Part shown: positions 7,850-15,568 of the stretch, one piece after another
Layout of the letters: each line of letters begins with the position of its first letter
Position numbering within the stretch: position 1 is the stretch's first letter
DNA from: CAYRGQ01 sp964444885
GTDB taxonomy: Bacteria; Bacteroidota; Bacteroidia; Sphingobacteriales; Sphingobacteriaceae
Direction of reading: 5' to 3'
Assembly: GCA_964444885.1 (NCBI GenBank)
Contig: CAYUIZ010000069.1
Coordinates: 1-16,538, forward strand
DNA length: 16,538 nucleotides
The notes under the pieces: model-generated
Told to the model about the DNA's origin: nothing
What the model saw: the letters and a program-made list of their open reading frames with translations, nothing else
Databases searched by the model: none
Made by a program: the position numbers and the translations under genes

Positions 7850-9682
7850 TTATTTCTTGCTTTTGCCTTTTTGGCCCGCGCCGGATTTTGGGCTTTGCTG
7901 TTGCTGGCGCATATAATCTTCCATGCGTTGCTGGAATTTCGATTTTTTCTGGGCTTCTGGCTTTTTCTTGTTGTTCTCGATGATCGACAGAATCTTGTCG
8001 TCGTTGATCATCTGGCGAATCATGATTTGTTGCCCGAAGGTGAATATCGTCGACAGTAAATAATAATAGTTCAAACCTGCGGGGAAACTATTCAGTACGA
8101 ACAGGAAAATCAGCGGCATAAAATACCCGATATACTTCATTTGCCCGGTGGCGCCCGATATGGAGTTGTTGTACCACGTAGAAATCATCGTGGTCACCGT
8201 CATCAGGATACACATCAAGCTGATGTGGCCTACGCCAAAGACTGGCGGGAAGGTGAACACCGAGTCGTAAGTAGACAAATCCTTGACCCACAGGAAGCTC
8301 TCGCCCCGGAGCTCGAAGAGGTTGGGGAAGAAGAAGAAGAACGCAATGGTGAATGGCATTTGCAGCAGTAGCGGAATACATCCACCAAGCGGGTTGACGC
8401 CGGCTTGCTTGTAGAGCTTCATATACTCCTGCTGCAGCAACGTTGGGTTGTCTTGCCCCACCTTTTCCTTGATCTGGTCCATTTCGGGCTTAAGCACCCG
8501 CATTTTGGCCATGGATACGTAGGAGCGGTATGTCAACGGCGACAGGACTAGCTTGAGCAGGACCGTCAGAATAAGAATAACGAGGCCGTACCCCATATTA
8601 AACCCGTCGAGGAAGTCAAACACGGGGACGGTGATCCAACGGTTGATCCATTGCATCGGCCCCCAGCCCATGTTGACCTGTTTTTCCAGCCCATGTCCTT
8701 GCGCTTTGAGCACTTTGTACTGGGTAGGGCCGAAGAAGAAGCGCATCGGGTAGGCGTTGATGTCCTGGCGTCCGAACTCCAAATTCAGGTTGGCTTCGAA
8801 AAGCTTTACGGTGTGGAAATCCGAAGCGGTGTACACGTTAATCTGCCCGCCGCTGAAGCTTCCGTCAGCAATGAGCACGCTCGAGAAAAAATGCTGTTTG
8901 AACGAAACCCATTCCAGCGGATCGCTGATCTGCTCCTCGTCATCTTTGGAGGTGCTGAGGTCGTCTATGCTGCCGTTTTTGAGTCCAAAGTAAGCGGTAG
9001 AGCGTTCGCGTTCGCTTTTGATGTCCTTTTCCTTCTGCTCGAGCACGGCTTCCCAGTTCAGCACCAGGTGCCGTTCGGTGGGTGCTACGACATCCTGCAT
9101 GCCCTTGGTCACGATGGTGAAGCCAAGCGTGTAGTCATTGCCTTGCAGCGTGTAGATGTAGTCGACGTACTTGTCCGCGTCGTAGCTGAGACGCATGGTC
9201 ACCGAGGCGGAATCGCTTCCGGCGACGACTAGGCTGCTTGCTTGCGTGTCGAAGTACAGATCATTGGTGGCGATGTTTTTTCCGGCCGAGGAAAAATAAA
9301 GCCCGAATTTGTTTTCCGGACCTTGGAACAGGATAACGGGCTGGCCATCGTAGGTGGTTTCGTTTTTGATCTCGACGGACTCAACGCGTCCGCCTTTGGT
9401 GCTGATGTTGGCTTTGATCAGCTCGTTTTCAAGGGTGATGATCCGCTCTTCGCTGACTAGCGCGCCACCGAAGGGGCCGCTGAGGGCGATCGAGTCGGGC
9501 ATGGCAGGCGTTGTGTCCGCCTGGGTTTGTTGTGCGGGCTGCACGCCGTCGCGCACCAAGGCCAAGGAATCTTGCAATAGGCGCTCGCGGTTGATCTGCT
9601 CTTGCGATGGCTTCAGGAAAAACACCGATGAAGCGATGACAATAAATATGAGAACAAGACCAGTTAGGGTGTTTCTATCCAT
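7850..9682 (-). CDS. yidC: Membrane protein insertase YidC
   Basis: YidC inserts and folds inner-membrane proteins, alone or with SecYEG. The product is about 610 aa, the size of Gram-negative YidC. It has an N-terminal membrane anchor (LTGLVLIFIVIASSVFF), a large periplasmic beta domain (about 30-350), then a conserved five-helix core: MGYGLVILILTVLLKLVLSPLT, SMAKMRVLKPEMDQIKEKVG, NPLGGCIPLLLQMP and later helices. Aligned by eye with E. coli, the groove arginine (R366) is replaced by Lys, residue 377 from this ATG. The tail is Lys/Gln-rich and basic, suited to ribosome contact. I use the ATG at 9682; an upstream TTG at 9691 adds only three residues. It starts 39 bp after pyrG ends, and no promoter is visible between them, so co-transcription is likely. 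Confidence 0.97.
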   Translation of the reverse strand: MDRNTLTGLVLIFIVIASSVFFLKPSQEQINRERLLQDSLALVRDGVQPAQQTQADTTPAMPDSIALSGPFGGALVSEERIITLENELIKANISTKGGRVESVEIKNETTYDGQPVILFQGPENKFGLYFSSAGKNIATNDLYFDTQASSLVVAGSDSASVTMRLSYDADKYVDYIYTLQGNDYTLGFTIVTKGMQDVVAPTERHLVLNWEAVLEQKEKDIKSERERSTAYFGLKNGSIDDLSTSKDDEEQISDPLEWVSFKQHFFSSVLIADGSFSGGQINVYTASDFHTVKLFEANLNLEFGRQDINAYPMRFFFGPTQYKVLKAQGHGLEKQVNMGWGPMQWINRWITVPVFDFLDGFNMGYGLVILILTVLLKLVLSPLTYRSYVSMAKMRVLKPEMDQIKEKVGQDNPTLLQQEYMKLYKQAGVNPLGGCIPLLLQMPFTIAFFFFFPNLFELRGESFLWVKDLSTYDSVFTFPPVFGVGHISLMCILMTVTTMISTWYNNSISGATGQMKYIGYFMPLIFLFVLNSFPAGLNYYYLLSTIFTFGQQIMIRQMINDDKILSIIENNKKKPEAQKKSKFQQRMEDYMRQQQQSPKSGAGQKGKSKK

Positions 9683-9721
9683 TATATTCAATTACTCTCT
9701 TATCATTTCTGTCCTGCTATG

Positions 9722-11344
9722 CTACACCCGTGTTGGCGATGCCTTGCGGTGCGCTAGCGAAGCGGCCACAAAGCTAACAAAAAGTGGGTGAGGATTAGCA
9801 ACGGTTGACTTTAATTCTGGGTGGAACTGTGCCGCCACAAAGAACGGATGGCCTTTCAGTTCCATGATTTCGACCAAGTTGCGTTCGGGGTTAAACCCCG
9901 AGGCGATCATGCCTGCGGCTTCGTATTGAGCCAGGTAGGCGTTGTTGAACTCGTAGCGATGGCGGTGGCGTTCGGAAATGCGCGATTTGCCGTAAATCGC
10001 TGCGGCTTTCGTGCCCTTTTTAAGTTCGCAGTCATACGCGCCCAGCCGCATGGTGCCCCCCATTTTCTTGATTTTGCGTTGCTCATCCATCAGGGTGATG
10101 ACCGGATGCTTCGTTTTGGGGTCCATTTCGAGGCTGTTGGCGTTTTTCAGCTGCAGGACGTTGCGTCCGAACTCGACCACGGCGCATTGCATGCCTAAGC
10201 AGATTCCGAAAAAGGGGATGTTGTTTTCGCGGACATACCGGATCGCTTCCAGCTTGCCGCCCAGGCCACGCTCGCCAAATCCGGGGGCTACCAGCACGCC
10301 GTGCGTGCCACGCAGCAGCTCAGCCACGTTGCCGTCGTTGATGCTCTCGGCTGCAATGCACTTGACCCGTACTTTGCACTCGTTAACGGCGCCGGCATGT
10401 ATAAAGGACTCGGTGATCGACTTGTACGCGTCCGGAAGTTCGACATACTTGCCTACCAGCGCTATTTTGACTTCGGTGGTGGGGTTTTTGAGCTTCCCGA
10501 GGAACGCTTTCCAGTTTTCCAGATCGGGCGCGTTCTTCGACGAAAGCTTAAGCTTGGTCAGCACCGTTTTGTCCAGTTGTTCTTTGAGCATGAGCAACGG
10601 CACGTCGTAGATCGACGGCGCGTCAATCGACTCGATGACCGCGTTGATGTTAACATTGCAAAACAACGCCAGTTTTTTCCGGATCTCGGTATTGAGGTGA
10701 TGCTCCGTGCGGCAGACCAGGATGTCGGGTTGTATGCCGTATTCGAGCAAGGTCTTCACGGAGTGCTGTGTCGGCTTGGTCTTCAGTTCGCCTGCCGCCG
10801 CCAGGAAGGGGACGAGCGTGAGGTGAATGACGAGGGAATCGTTGTTGCCGAGTTCCCAGCGCAATTGGCGAACTGCCTCGATAAAAGGGAGGGACTCGAT
10901 ATCGCCCACCGTGCCTCCCAGCTCGGTGATGATGATGTCGTATTTTTCATCCGCGCCCAGCAGCAGCATGCGGCGTTTGATCTCGTCGGTGATGTGCGGT
11001 ACGACCTGTACCGTTTTGCCCAAGTATACGCCCGCCCGTTCGTTGTCAATGACGTGCTGGTAAATCCGGCCCGTGGTCACGTTGTTGGCCTGGGAAGTCG
11101 GATAATTGAGGAAACGCTCGTAATGCCCCAAGTCGAGGTCGGTTTCTGCACCGTCCTCAGTCACATAGCATTCGCCGTGCTCATAGGGGTTGAGGGTGCC
11201 GGGGTCAATGTTGATGTAAGGGTCGAACTTTTGGATAGTGACTCGGTAGCCACGCGCCTGCAGCAATTTGGCCAGTGAAGCCGAAATAATGCCCTTTCCT
11301 AACGACGAAGTAACGCCGCCCGTAACAAAAATGTATTTAGCCAT
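9722..11344 (-). CDS. pyrG: CTP synthase (glutamine-hydrolysing)
   Basis: PyrG aminates UTP to CTP using ATP and glutamine, the last step of cytosolic CTP synthesis. The product is 540 aa, normal for the family. The N-terminal synthetase domain starts MAKYIFVTGGVTSSLGKG with the P-loop at about residues 7-18, followed by KFDPYINIDPGTLNPYEHGE and ELGGTVGDIES. The C-terminal class I glutaminase domain has GFGERG, nucleophile Cys382 in GICLGMQ, and the His508/Glu510 pair in QFHPEL. The catalytic set is complete. The open frame continues 69 codons upstream to 11551, but that extension is unrelated low-complexity sequence crossing the promoter, so ATG 11344 is the start. It is divergent from aconitase and lies upstream of yidC. 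Confidence 0.97.
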   Translation of the reverse strand: MAKYIFVTGGVTSSLGKGIISASLAKLLQARGYRVTIQKFDPYINIDPGTLNPYEHGECYVTEDGAETDLDLGHYERFLNYPTSQANNVTTGRIYQHVIDNERAGVYLGKTVQVVPHITDEIKRRMLLLGADEKYDIIITELGGTVGDIESLPFIEAVRQLRWELGNNDSLVIHLTLVPFLAAAGELKTKPTQHSVKTLLEYGIQPDILVCRTEHHLNTEIRKKLALFCNVNINAVIESIDAPSIYDVPLLMLKEQLDKTVLTKLKLSSKNAPDLENWKAFLGKLKNPTTEVKIALVGKYVELPDAYKSITESFIHAGAVNECKVRVKCIAAESINDGNVAELLRGTHGVLVAPGFGERGLGGKLEAIRYVRENNIPFFGICLGMQCAVVEFGRNVLQLKNANSLEMDPKTKHPVITLMDEQRKIKKMGGTMRLGAYDCELKKGTKAAAIYGKSRISERHRHRYEFNNAYLAQYEAAGMIASGFNPERNLVEIMELKGHPFFVAAQFHPELKSTVANPHPLFVSFVAASLAHRKASPTRV

Positions 11345-11365
11345 AACTAAAGCGAAGGAATTTTT

Positions 11366-11406
11366 GCACGTGTATTCAGAAAAAATGATCCGGCCAGCAC
11401 GTGTAT
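11366..11406 (-). repeat. Pair of 10-bp direct repeats in the pyrG leader
   Basis: GCACGTGTAT occurs twice on the plus strand, at 11366-11375 and 11397-11406, 31 bp apart start to start, close to three helical turns. Each copy contains the palindrome CACGTG. Both lie between the pyrG -7 box and the pyrG ATG, where a repressor would act. As RNA the two CACGUG cores could also pair with each other to form a 6-bp stem. Function is inferred only from position. Confidence 0.5.
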
Positions 11407-11416
11407 GTACGGGGCA

Positions 11417-11424
11417 CAAAGATA
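11417..11424 (-). promoter_or_regulatory. Candidate promoter -7 box for pyrG-yidC
   Basis: On the minus strand this reads TATCTTTG, a perfect TAnnTTTG match. Transcription would start near 11411, giving a leader of about 65-70 nt before the pyrG ATG at 11344. No clear TTG -33 element is seen at 19-21 bp. It is the best promoter candidate for the pyrG-yidC unit. Confidence 0.55.
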
Positions 11425-11460
11425 GGGGTTTTTTCGGATTCTGGGGAAAAGAATTTTTAA

Positions 11461-11508
11461 AGACCGGAGACGGAAGAGCGAAGACGGGGCGGAGACCGGA
11501 GACCGAAG
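11461..11508. repeat. Degenerate purine-rich heptamer tandem array
   Basis: The stretch parses into 7-bp units related to AGACCGA: AGACCGG, AGACGGA, AGAGCGA, AGACGGG, a 4-bp interruption GCGG, then AGACCGG, AGACCGA and a partial unit. One strand is almost free of T. It sits in the divergent intergenic region about 40-90 bp upstream of the pyrG -7 box and has no coding signature. Simple heptanucleotide arrays occur in intergenic DNA of several bacterial groups; I cannot assign a function. Confidence 0.6.
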
Positions 11509-11741
11509 TGCGCCTGGCTGCCCGCTGGCGGCGAAAGGCGACGTTGGACACACCCCGCTCAATGGGCGAATTTGCCTAATGGCAGGATTTCTTTTTCGTT
11601 AGCGTCTTATCGTTAGTTTGTAACTCGGAAGAATATAAAACAAGCAAAGCGAATAGATCGCGAGCTATATCTTCGTGTAGGCCGTTGAATCTACGCACGC
11701 CGATAACCTTCGCTACATTCGTTTAAGACGCGTTTTTTTCG
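11509..11741. other. Non-coding divergent intergenic region upstream of aconitase
   Basis: I find no supportable gene here. It contains a short hairpin TGCC-TAAT-GGCA followed by a T-rich run (11574-11600), a repeated CGTTAG, an imperfect 16-bp palindrome at 11653-11668 (ATAG/CTAT arms around TCGCGA), and a bulged inverted repeat CGTGTAG / CTAcgCACG (11674-11698). These lie upstream of the aconitase promoter and could be regulator sites or a structured transcript. Nothing identifies which. Confidence 0.35.
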
Positions 11742-11749
11742 TACCTTTG
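11742..11749 (+). promoter_or_regulatory. Promoter -7 box for aconitase
   Basis: TACCTTTG is a perfect TAnnTTTG match. The predicted start of transcription near 11755 leaves a leader of about 85-90 nt before the ATG at 11843. The leader contains a small CCCG-GTT-CGGG hairpin and no clear Shine-Dalgarno. A -33 TTG is not obvious; a T-rich TTCGTTT lies roughly 20 bp upstream. Confidence 0.6.
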
Positions 11750-11842
11750 CACCAAAATTCGCTCCCGGTTCGGGTTTCCAAAAGCAGTCCTTGGCTTGGC
11801 GAGTAACAGAGAGATATTAACGTAATACAAATAAGATCGCAC

Positions 11843-14113
11843 ATGGCATTTGATATCGACATGATTAAGAAGGTCTATAGCCAATACGGCGAGCGGATTG
11901 CCGCCGCGCGTAAGGTGATAGACAAACCCCTCACACTGACTGAAAAAATATTGTACGCCCACCTGTGGGACGGCTCGGCTAGCGAAGCTTACCAGCGTGG
12001 CGAGTCGTACGTGGATTTTGCGCCCGACCGCGTGGCTATGCAAGACGCGACTGCGCAGATGGCGCTCCTGCAGTTTATGCAGGCAGGCCGGTCTCAAGCC
12101 GCTGTGCCTTCGACGGTACACTGCGACCACTTGATCCAAGCCAAAGTAGGTGCGGAAACCGATTTGGCCCGCGCGAATAACGAGAGCAAGGAAGTGTTTG
12201 ATTTCTTGGGTTCGGTGTCCAACAAATACGGCATTGGGTTCTGGAAGCCCGGTGCGGGCATTATCCACCAAGTCGTTTTGGAGAACTACGCGTTCCCAGG
12301 AGGCATGATGATCGGTACGGACTCACACACGGTCAACGCCGGCGGATTGGGCATGCTCGCCATCGGCGTGGGCGGTGCTGATGCGTGCGACGTAATGGCT
12401 GGATTGCCGTGGGAGCTTAAATTCCCCAAACTGATCGGCGTGAAGCTTACCGGCAAACTGAACGGTTGGACGGCCCCCAAAGACGTGATCCTGAAAGTAG
12501 CGGGTATTCTGACCGTCAAAGGCGGTACAGGCTGTATTGTGGAGTATTTTGGCGAGGGCGCCAAAGCCATGTCGTGTACCGGAAAGGGCACGATCTGTAA
12601 CATGGGTGCTGAGATCGGCGCGACCACATCTACCTTCGGGTACGATGAGTCGATGGAACGTTACCTGCGGGCTACTAACCGCGCCGATGTGGCCGATGCG
12701 GCTAACGCCATCAAGGAGCACCTTACTGCCGACGAGGAAGTATACCAAACACCCGAAAAATACTTCGATCAAGTGATCGAAATCAACCTGTCTGAGTTGG
12801 AGCCGCACCTGAACGGCCCTTTCACGCCAGACTTGGCTACGCCCGTATCCCAAATGAAGGAGCAGGCCGCCAAAAATGGCTGGCCGCTGAAAGTGGAATG
12901 GGGACTGATCGGTTCCTGTACCAACTCGTCGTACGAAGACTTGTCGCGGGCAGCATCCATCGCGAAGCAAGCGGCAGAAAAAGGGTTGTCAACCAAAGCC
13001 GAGTTTGGCATCAACCCCGGTTCGGAACAAGTGCGTTACACCGCGGATCGCGACGGCCTGATTGATAACTTTACCGACCTGAATGCCACGATTTTCACGA
13101 ATGCGTGTGGTCCTTGTATCGGGATGTGGGATCGGGTAGGTGCCGAGAAAGCCGAAAAGAATACTATCGTGCATTCCTTTAACCGCAACTTCGCGAAACG
13201 AGCCGACGGTAACCCGAATACCTTCGCGTTCGTCGCCTCGCCGGAAATGGTTGCCGCCATTGCCATCGCGGGCGATCTTTCCTTTAACCCCATTACCGAT
13301 ACGCTTGTGAACGACAAGGGTGAGCGCGTGAAGCTTGATGCGCCTGTGGGCGACGAGTTGCCACAAAAAGGTTTTGACGTAGAGGATTCCGGTTATCAAG
13401 CGCCTGCCGAGGACGGAAGCCAAGTTGAAGTAGCGGTATCGCCTACCTCAGACCGCTTGCAGTTGCTCGAGCCGTTTGCACCTTGGGAAGGCACCGACTT
13501 GCACGGCTTGAAGCTCCTGATCAAAGCGAAAGGCAAGTGTACGACGGACCACATTTCCATGGCCGGCCCTTGGTTGAAATACCGCGGACACCTCGACAAT
13601 ATATCCAACAACATGTTGATTGGAGCGGTTAACTATTTTAACGATAAAACGGATTATATTAAAAACCAGCTGACTGGCGAATATGGTCCTGTTCCGGCCA
13701 CACAGCGGGCGTACAAAGCCCAAGGAATCGGGTCCGTTGTCGTGGGCGACGAAAACTACGGCGAAGGGTCGTCGCGCGAACATGCCGCGATGGAGCCTCG
13801 GCACCTCGGCGTGCGCGCCGTGCTCGTCAAGTCTTTTGCCCGTATCCATGAGACCAACCTGAAGAAGCAAGGGATGCTAGCCCTGACTTTCGCCGATAAA
13901 GCGGATTACGACAAAATCCAAGAGGATGATACCATCGATATCCTCGGGCTGACTGCTTTCGCGCCGAATACGCCATTGACCTTGGTGTTGAACCATGCGG
14001 ATGGCACGAAGGACGAAATCGAAGTCAATCACAGCTACAATGCGCAGCAAATTGGCTGGTTCCAAGCAGGCGGAGCGCTTAATATTATCCGTCAGCAGAG
14101 CCTGCAGGCCTAG
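11843..14113 (+). CDS. acnA: Aconitate hydratase, mitochondrial-type
   Basis: Aconitase interconverts citrate and isocitrate through cis-aconitate in the TCA cycle, in the cytoplasm, using a 4Fe-4S cluster. The product is 756 aa, matching the mitochondrial ACO2-like branch rather than the longer (about 890 aa) AcnA/IRP-type or AcnB. Cluster ligands are visible: Cys359 in GSCTNSSYEDL and Cys422/Cys425 in NACGPC, with the same 63-residue gap as mammalian ACO2. Other family motifs include GTDSHTVNAGGLGMLAIGVGG, NRNFAKRADGNPNTFAFVASPE and GEGSSREH (640-647) with the catalytic serine. The enzyme looks intact. A similar mitochondrial-like aconitase, named acnA, is known in Bacteroides fragilis. The gene is monocistronic, with its own promoter and a strong terminator. 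Confidence 0.97.
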   Translation: MAFDIDMIKKVYSQYGERIAAARKVIDKPLTLTEKILYAHLWDGSASEAYQRGESYVDFAPDRVAMQDATAQMALLQFMQAGRSQAAVPSTVHCDHLIQAKVGAETDLARANNESKEVFDFLGSVSNKYGIGFWKPGAGIIHQVVLENYAFPGGMMIGTDSHTVNAGGLGMLAIGVGGADACDVMAGLPWELKFPKLIGVKLTGKLNGWTAPKDVILKVAGILTVKGGTGCIVEYFGEGAKAMSCTGKGTICNMGAEIGATTSTFGYDESMERYLRATNRADVADAANAIKEHLTADEEVYQTPEKYFDQVIEINLSELEPHLNGPFTPDLATPVSQMKEQAAKNGWPLKVEWGLIGSCTNSSYEDLSRAASIAKQAAEKGLSTKAEFGINPGSEQVRYTADRDGLIDNFTDLNATIFTNACGPCIGMWDRVGAEKAEKNTIVHSFNRNFAKRADGNPNTFAFVASPEMVAAIAIAGDLSFNPITDTLVNDKGERVKLDAPVGDELPQKGFDVEDSGYQAPAEDGSQVEVAVSPTSDRLQLLEPFAPWEGTDLHGLKLLIKAKGKCTTDHISMAGPWLKYRGHLDNISNNMLIGAVNYFNDKTDYIKNQLTGEYGPVPATQRAYKAQGIGSVVVGDENYGEGSSREHAAMEPRHLGVRAVLVKSFARIHETNLKKQGMLALTFADKADYDKIQEDDTIDILGLTAFAPNTPLTLVLNHADGTKDEIEVNHSYNAQQIGWFQAGGALNIIRQQSLQA

Positions 14114-14138
14114 AAAGCCACTGATTAAAAGGATATAC

Positions 14139-14175
14139 ATGCCGCATACCGCTTCAGGTGTATGCGGCATTTTTT
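14139..14175 (+). terminator. Strong intrinsic terminator after aconitase
   Basis: Perfect 11-bp arms ATGCCGCATAC (14139-14149) and GTATGCGGCAT (14160-14170) enclose a 10-nt loop. The right arm runs directly into T6. It lies 25 bp after the aconitase stop codon. Confidence 0.92.
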
Positions 14176-14231
14176 GTGGCCCGACCGCTCCGTCACCGCC
14201 ATGCCCTCGGGGTATTTATTTGCCAATGTTT

Positions 14232-14270
14232 AAAATCCACTCGTTTTATGGATGTTTTTTTGTAAGGTTG
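14232..14270 (+). promoter_or_regulatory. Second weak hairpin and candidate promoter for KAS III gene
   Basis: A small hairpin ATCCA/TGGAT (14235-14239 and 14249-14253) followed by T7 could be a backup terminator. Directly after it, TAAGGTTG (14263-14270) matches TAnnTTTG with one mismatch and would give a leader of about 85 nt to the ATG at 14360. Both calls are weak. The rest of 14176-14359 holds nothing else I can support. Confidence 0.3.
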
Positions 14271-14359
14271 TACTGCGTAAAGCAGCAAGCCAGTATTCAC
14301 GTTTCGGTGGGGAGATTGAAATGCCGGTGCATCAGATTCACTTCTAATAAACACAAGCC

Positions 14360-15460
14360 ATGAGCCAGTTATCATATGCGGTTATCGCGGGAAGCGGAAG
14401 CTATATTCCGACAAGAAAAATCACCAATGCCGATTTCCTCGGCCACGTGTTCTATGATGCCGAAGGCGTCAAGCTGGAAAAAGCGAACGCCGATATCATC
14501 CAGCAGTTTGGCCGTATTACGGGTATTCAGGAAAGAAGATACGTCACCGACGACCTCGTCGCCTCGGATATTGCCGCTTTCGCCGCCCAGGAAGCATTGG
14601 AATCGGCCGGATTCGATGGCAACACCTTGGATTACATTATTGTGGCCCACAATTTTGGAGATATCCGTGCCGATAACCGCCGGAGTGACTTCGTGCCGGC
14701 ATTGGCCTCCCGCGTCAAGCATAGTCTGCAAATCACCAATCCGTCTACAGTCGCCTATGATCTGCCGTTTGGTTGCGCGGGCTGGCTGCAAGGCGTGATC
14801 CAGGCCGATACCTATATCCGCCAGGGTGGTGCGCGCCGCGTATTGGTGATTGGCGCCGAAACACTGTCGAGAATCTGCGATCCCCACGACCGAGACAGCA
14901 TGATCTACGCCGACGGCGCGGGAGCTGTCGTCCTCGAAGCCAGGGAAAGCGATACGCCGATGGGTGTGCTGAGCCATTCGGTTAAGTCCTTCGCCACCGA
15001 ATTGGCGTATGTATTGCGTATGGACAAGTCCTATAACCCCGAATACGCCACAGACCACTTATTCCTTAAAATGAACGGCCGTAAACTGTATGAATATGCG
15101 TTGAAAGCCGTGCCACAGACCATCAAGGAGGCGCTTGATCAGGCCGGTTTATCCATTGGAGACGTCAATAAAGTACTAATCCATCAAGCAAACGAAAAAA
15201 TGGATGAAGCGATCTTGCGGAACCTATTCAACGTATACGAGCTAGACCATTCGCCGGCCGATATCATGCCGATGACCATTTCGTGGCTGGGCAACAGCTC
15301 GGTGGCTACGTTGCCCACACTGTATGATTTGATGCAAAAAGGGGAGTTGGACGGGCAGGTCCTGAAGGAAGGAAGCGTAATCGTAATGGCGGCTATGGGG
15401 GCAGGCGTGAATATGAATGCCATTGCTTATAAAGTACCCAACGGCACGACCTTTTCTTAG
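14360..15460 (+). CDS. Beta-ketoacyl-ACP synthase III (FabH-like) family protein
   Basis: This is a cytoplasmic thiolase-fold condensing enzyme of the KAS III family, which joins an acyl-CoA starter to malonyl-ACP. The product is 366 aa, longer than the roughly 320 aa of E. coli FabH. The catalytic triad is complete: Cys139 in LPFGCAGWLQG, His275 in IHQANEKM and Asn312 in WLGNSSVATLPTL. YADGAGAVVLEA and GAGVNMNAIAYKVP match the fold core. Compared with E. coli there is an insertion of about a dozen residues near position 30-45 (around VFYDAEGVKLEKANAD), and the CoA-stacking Trp32 is not at the aligned position. The starter unit may therefore differ from acetyl-CoA. It has no fab, plsX or acc neighbours, so it is likely a paralogue rather than the housekeeping FabH. 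Specificity is unknown. Confidence 0.88.
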   Translation: MSQLSYAVIAGSGSYIPTRKITNADFLGHVFYDAEGVKLEKANADIIQQFGRITGIQERRYVTDDLVASDIAAFAAQEALESAGFDGNTLDYIIVAHNFGDIRADNRRSDFVPALASRVKHSLQITNPSTVAYDLPFGCAGWLQGVIQADTYIRQGGARRVLVIGAETLSRICDPHDRDSMIYADGAGAVVLEARESDTPMGVLSHSVKSFATELAYVLRMDKSYNPEYATDHLFLKMNGRKLYEYALKAVPQTIKEALDQAGLSIGDVNKVLIHQANEKMDEAILRNLFNVYELDHSPADIMPMTISWLGNSSVATLPTLYDLMQKGELDGQVLKEGSVIVMAAMGAGVNMNAIAYKVPNGTTFS

Positions 15461-15502
15461 TCTGGCGTGTTCTCTGCAAACGGGCCGTAGCAACGTAAGG
15501 GC

Positions 15503-15529
15503 AAAAGGGATGCGTATGGCGCCTTTTTT
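15503..15529 (+). terminator. Intrinsic terminator after KAS III gene
   Basis: AAAAGG (15503-15508) pairs with CCTTTT (15522-15527), with three more pairs inside around a GA bulge, and ends in T6. It lies about 40 bp after the KAS III stop. The stem is modest, so some read-through into vsr is possible. Confidence 0.55.
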
Positions 15530-15534
15530 GTAAT

Positions 15535-15547
15535 TGCGTTAAACGCA
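15535..15547. repeat. Short inverted repeat upstream of vsr
   Basis: TGCGTT and AACGCA form a perfect 6-bp dyad around a single A, 21 bp before the vsr ATG. It could be an operator or simply chance. No clear TAnnTTTG promoter is visible for vsr in 15461-15568. Confidence 0.25.
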
Positions 15548-15568
15548 GCCGTAAACGTCTACGCTACC

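Noticed and set aside
8651..9232. 193-codon plus-strand open frame antisense to yidC
   Set aside because: It covers the yidC periplasmic domain in antisense and has no supporting features.
9683..9691. TTG start for yidC at 9691
   Set aside because: The ATG at 9682 gives the usual YidC N-terminus MDRNTLTG; the TTG adds three residues with no benefit.
10301..11278. 325-codon plus-strand open frame antisense to pyrG
   Set aside because: It is long only because of codon bias in highly conserved pyrG; the predicted protein is unrecognisable.
11461..11508. CRISPR array
   Set aside because: The units are 7 bp, contiguous and degenerate, with no spacers and no cas genes nearby.
11345..11551. 69-codon upstream extension of the pyrG reading frame
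   Set aside because: The extension has no family similarity, is arginine/proline-rich, runs through the heptamer array and the predicted promoter, and CTP synthases begin at MAKYIFVTGGV.
14372..15058. 228-codon minus-strand open frame antisense to the KAS III gene
   Set aside because: It is an antisense shadow of a gene with a complete catalytic triad.
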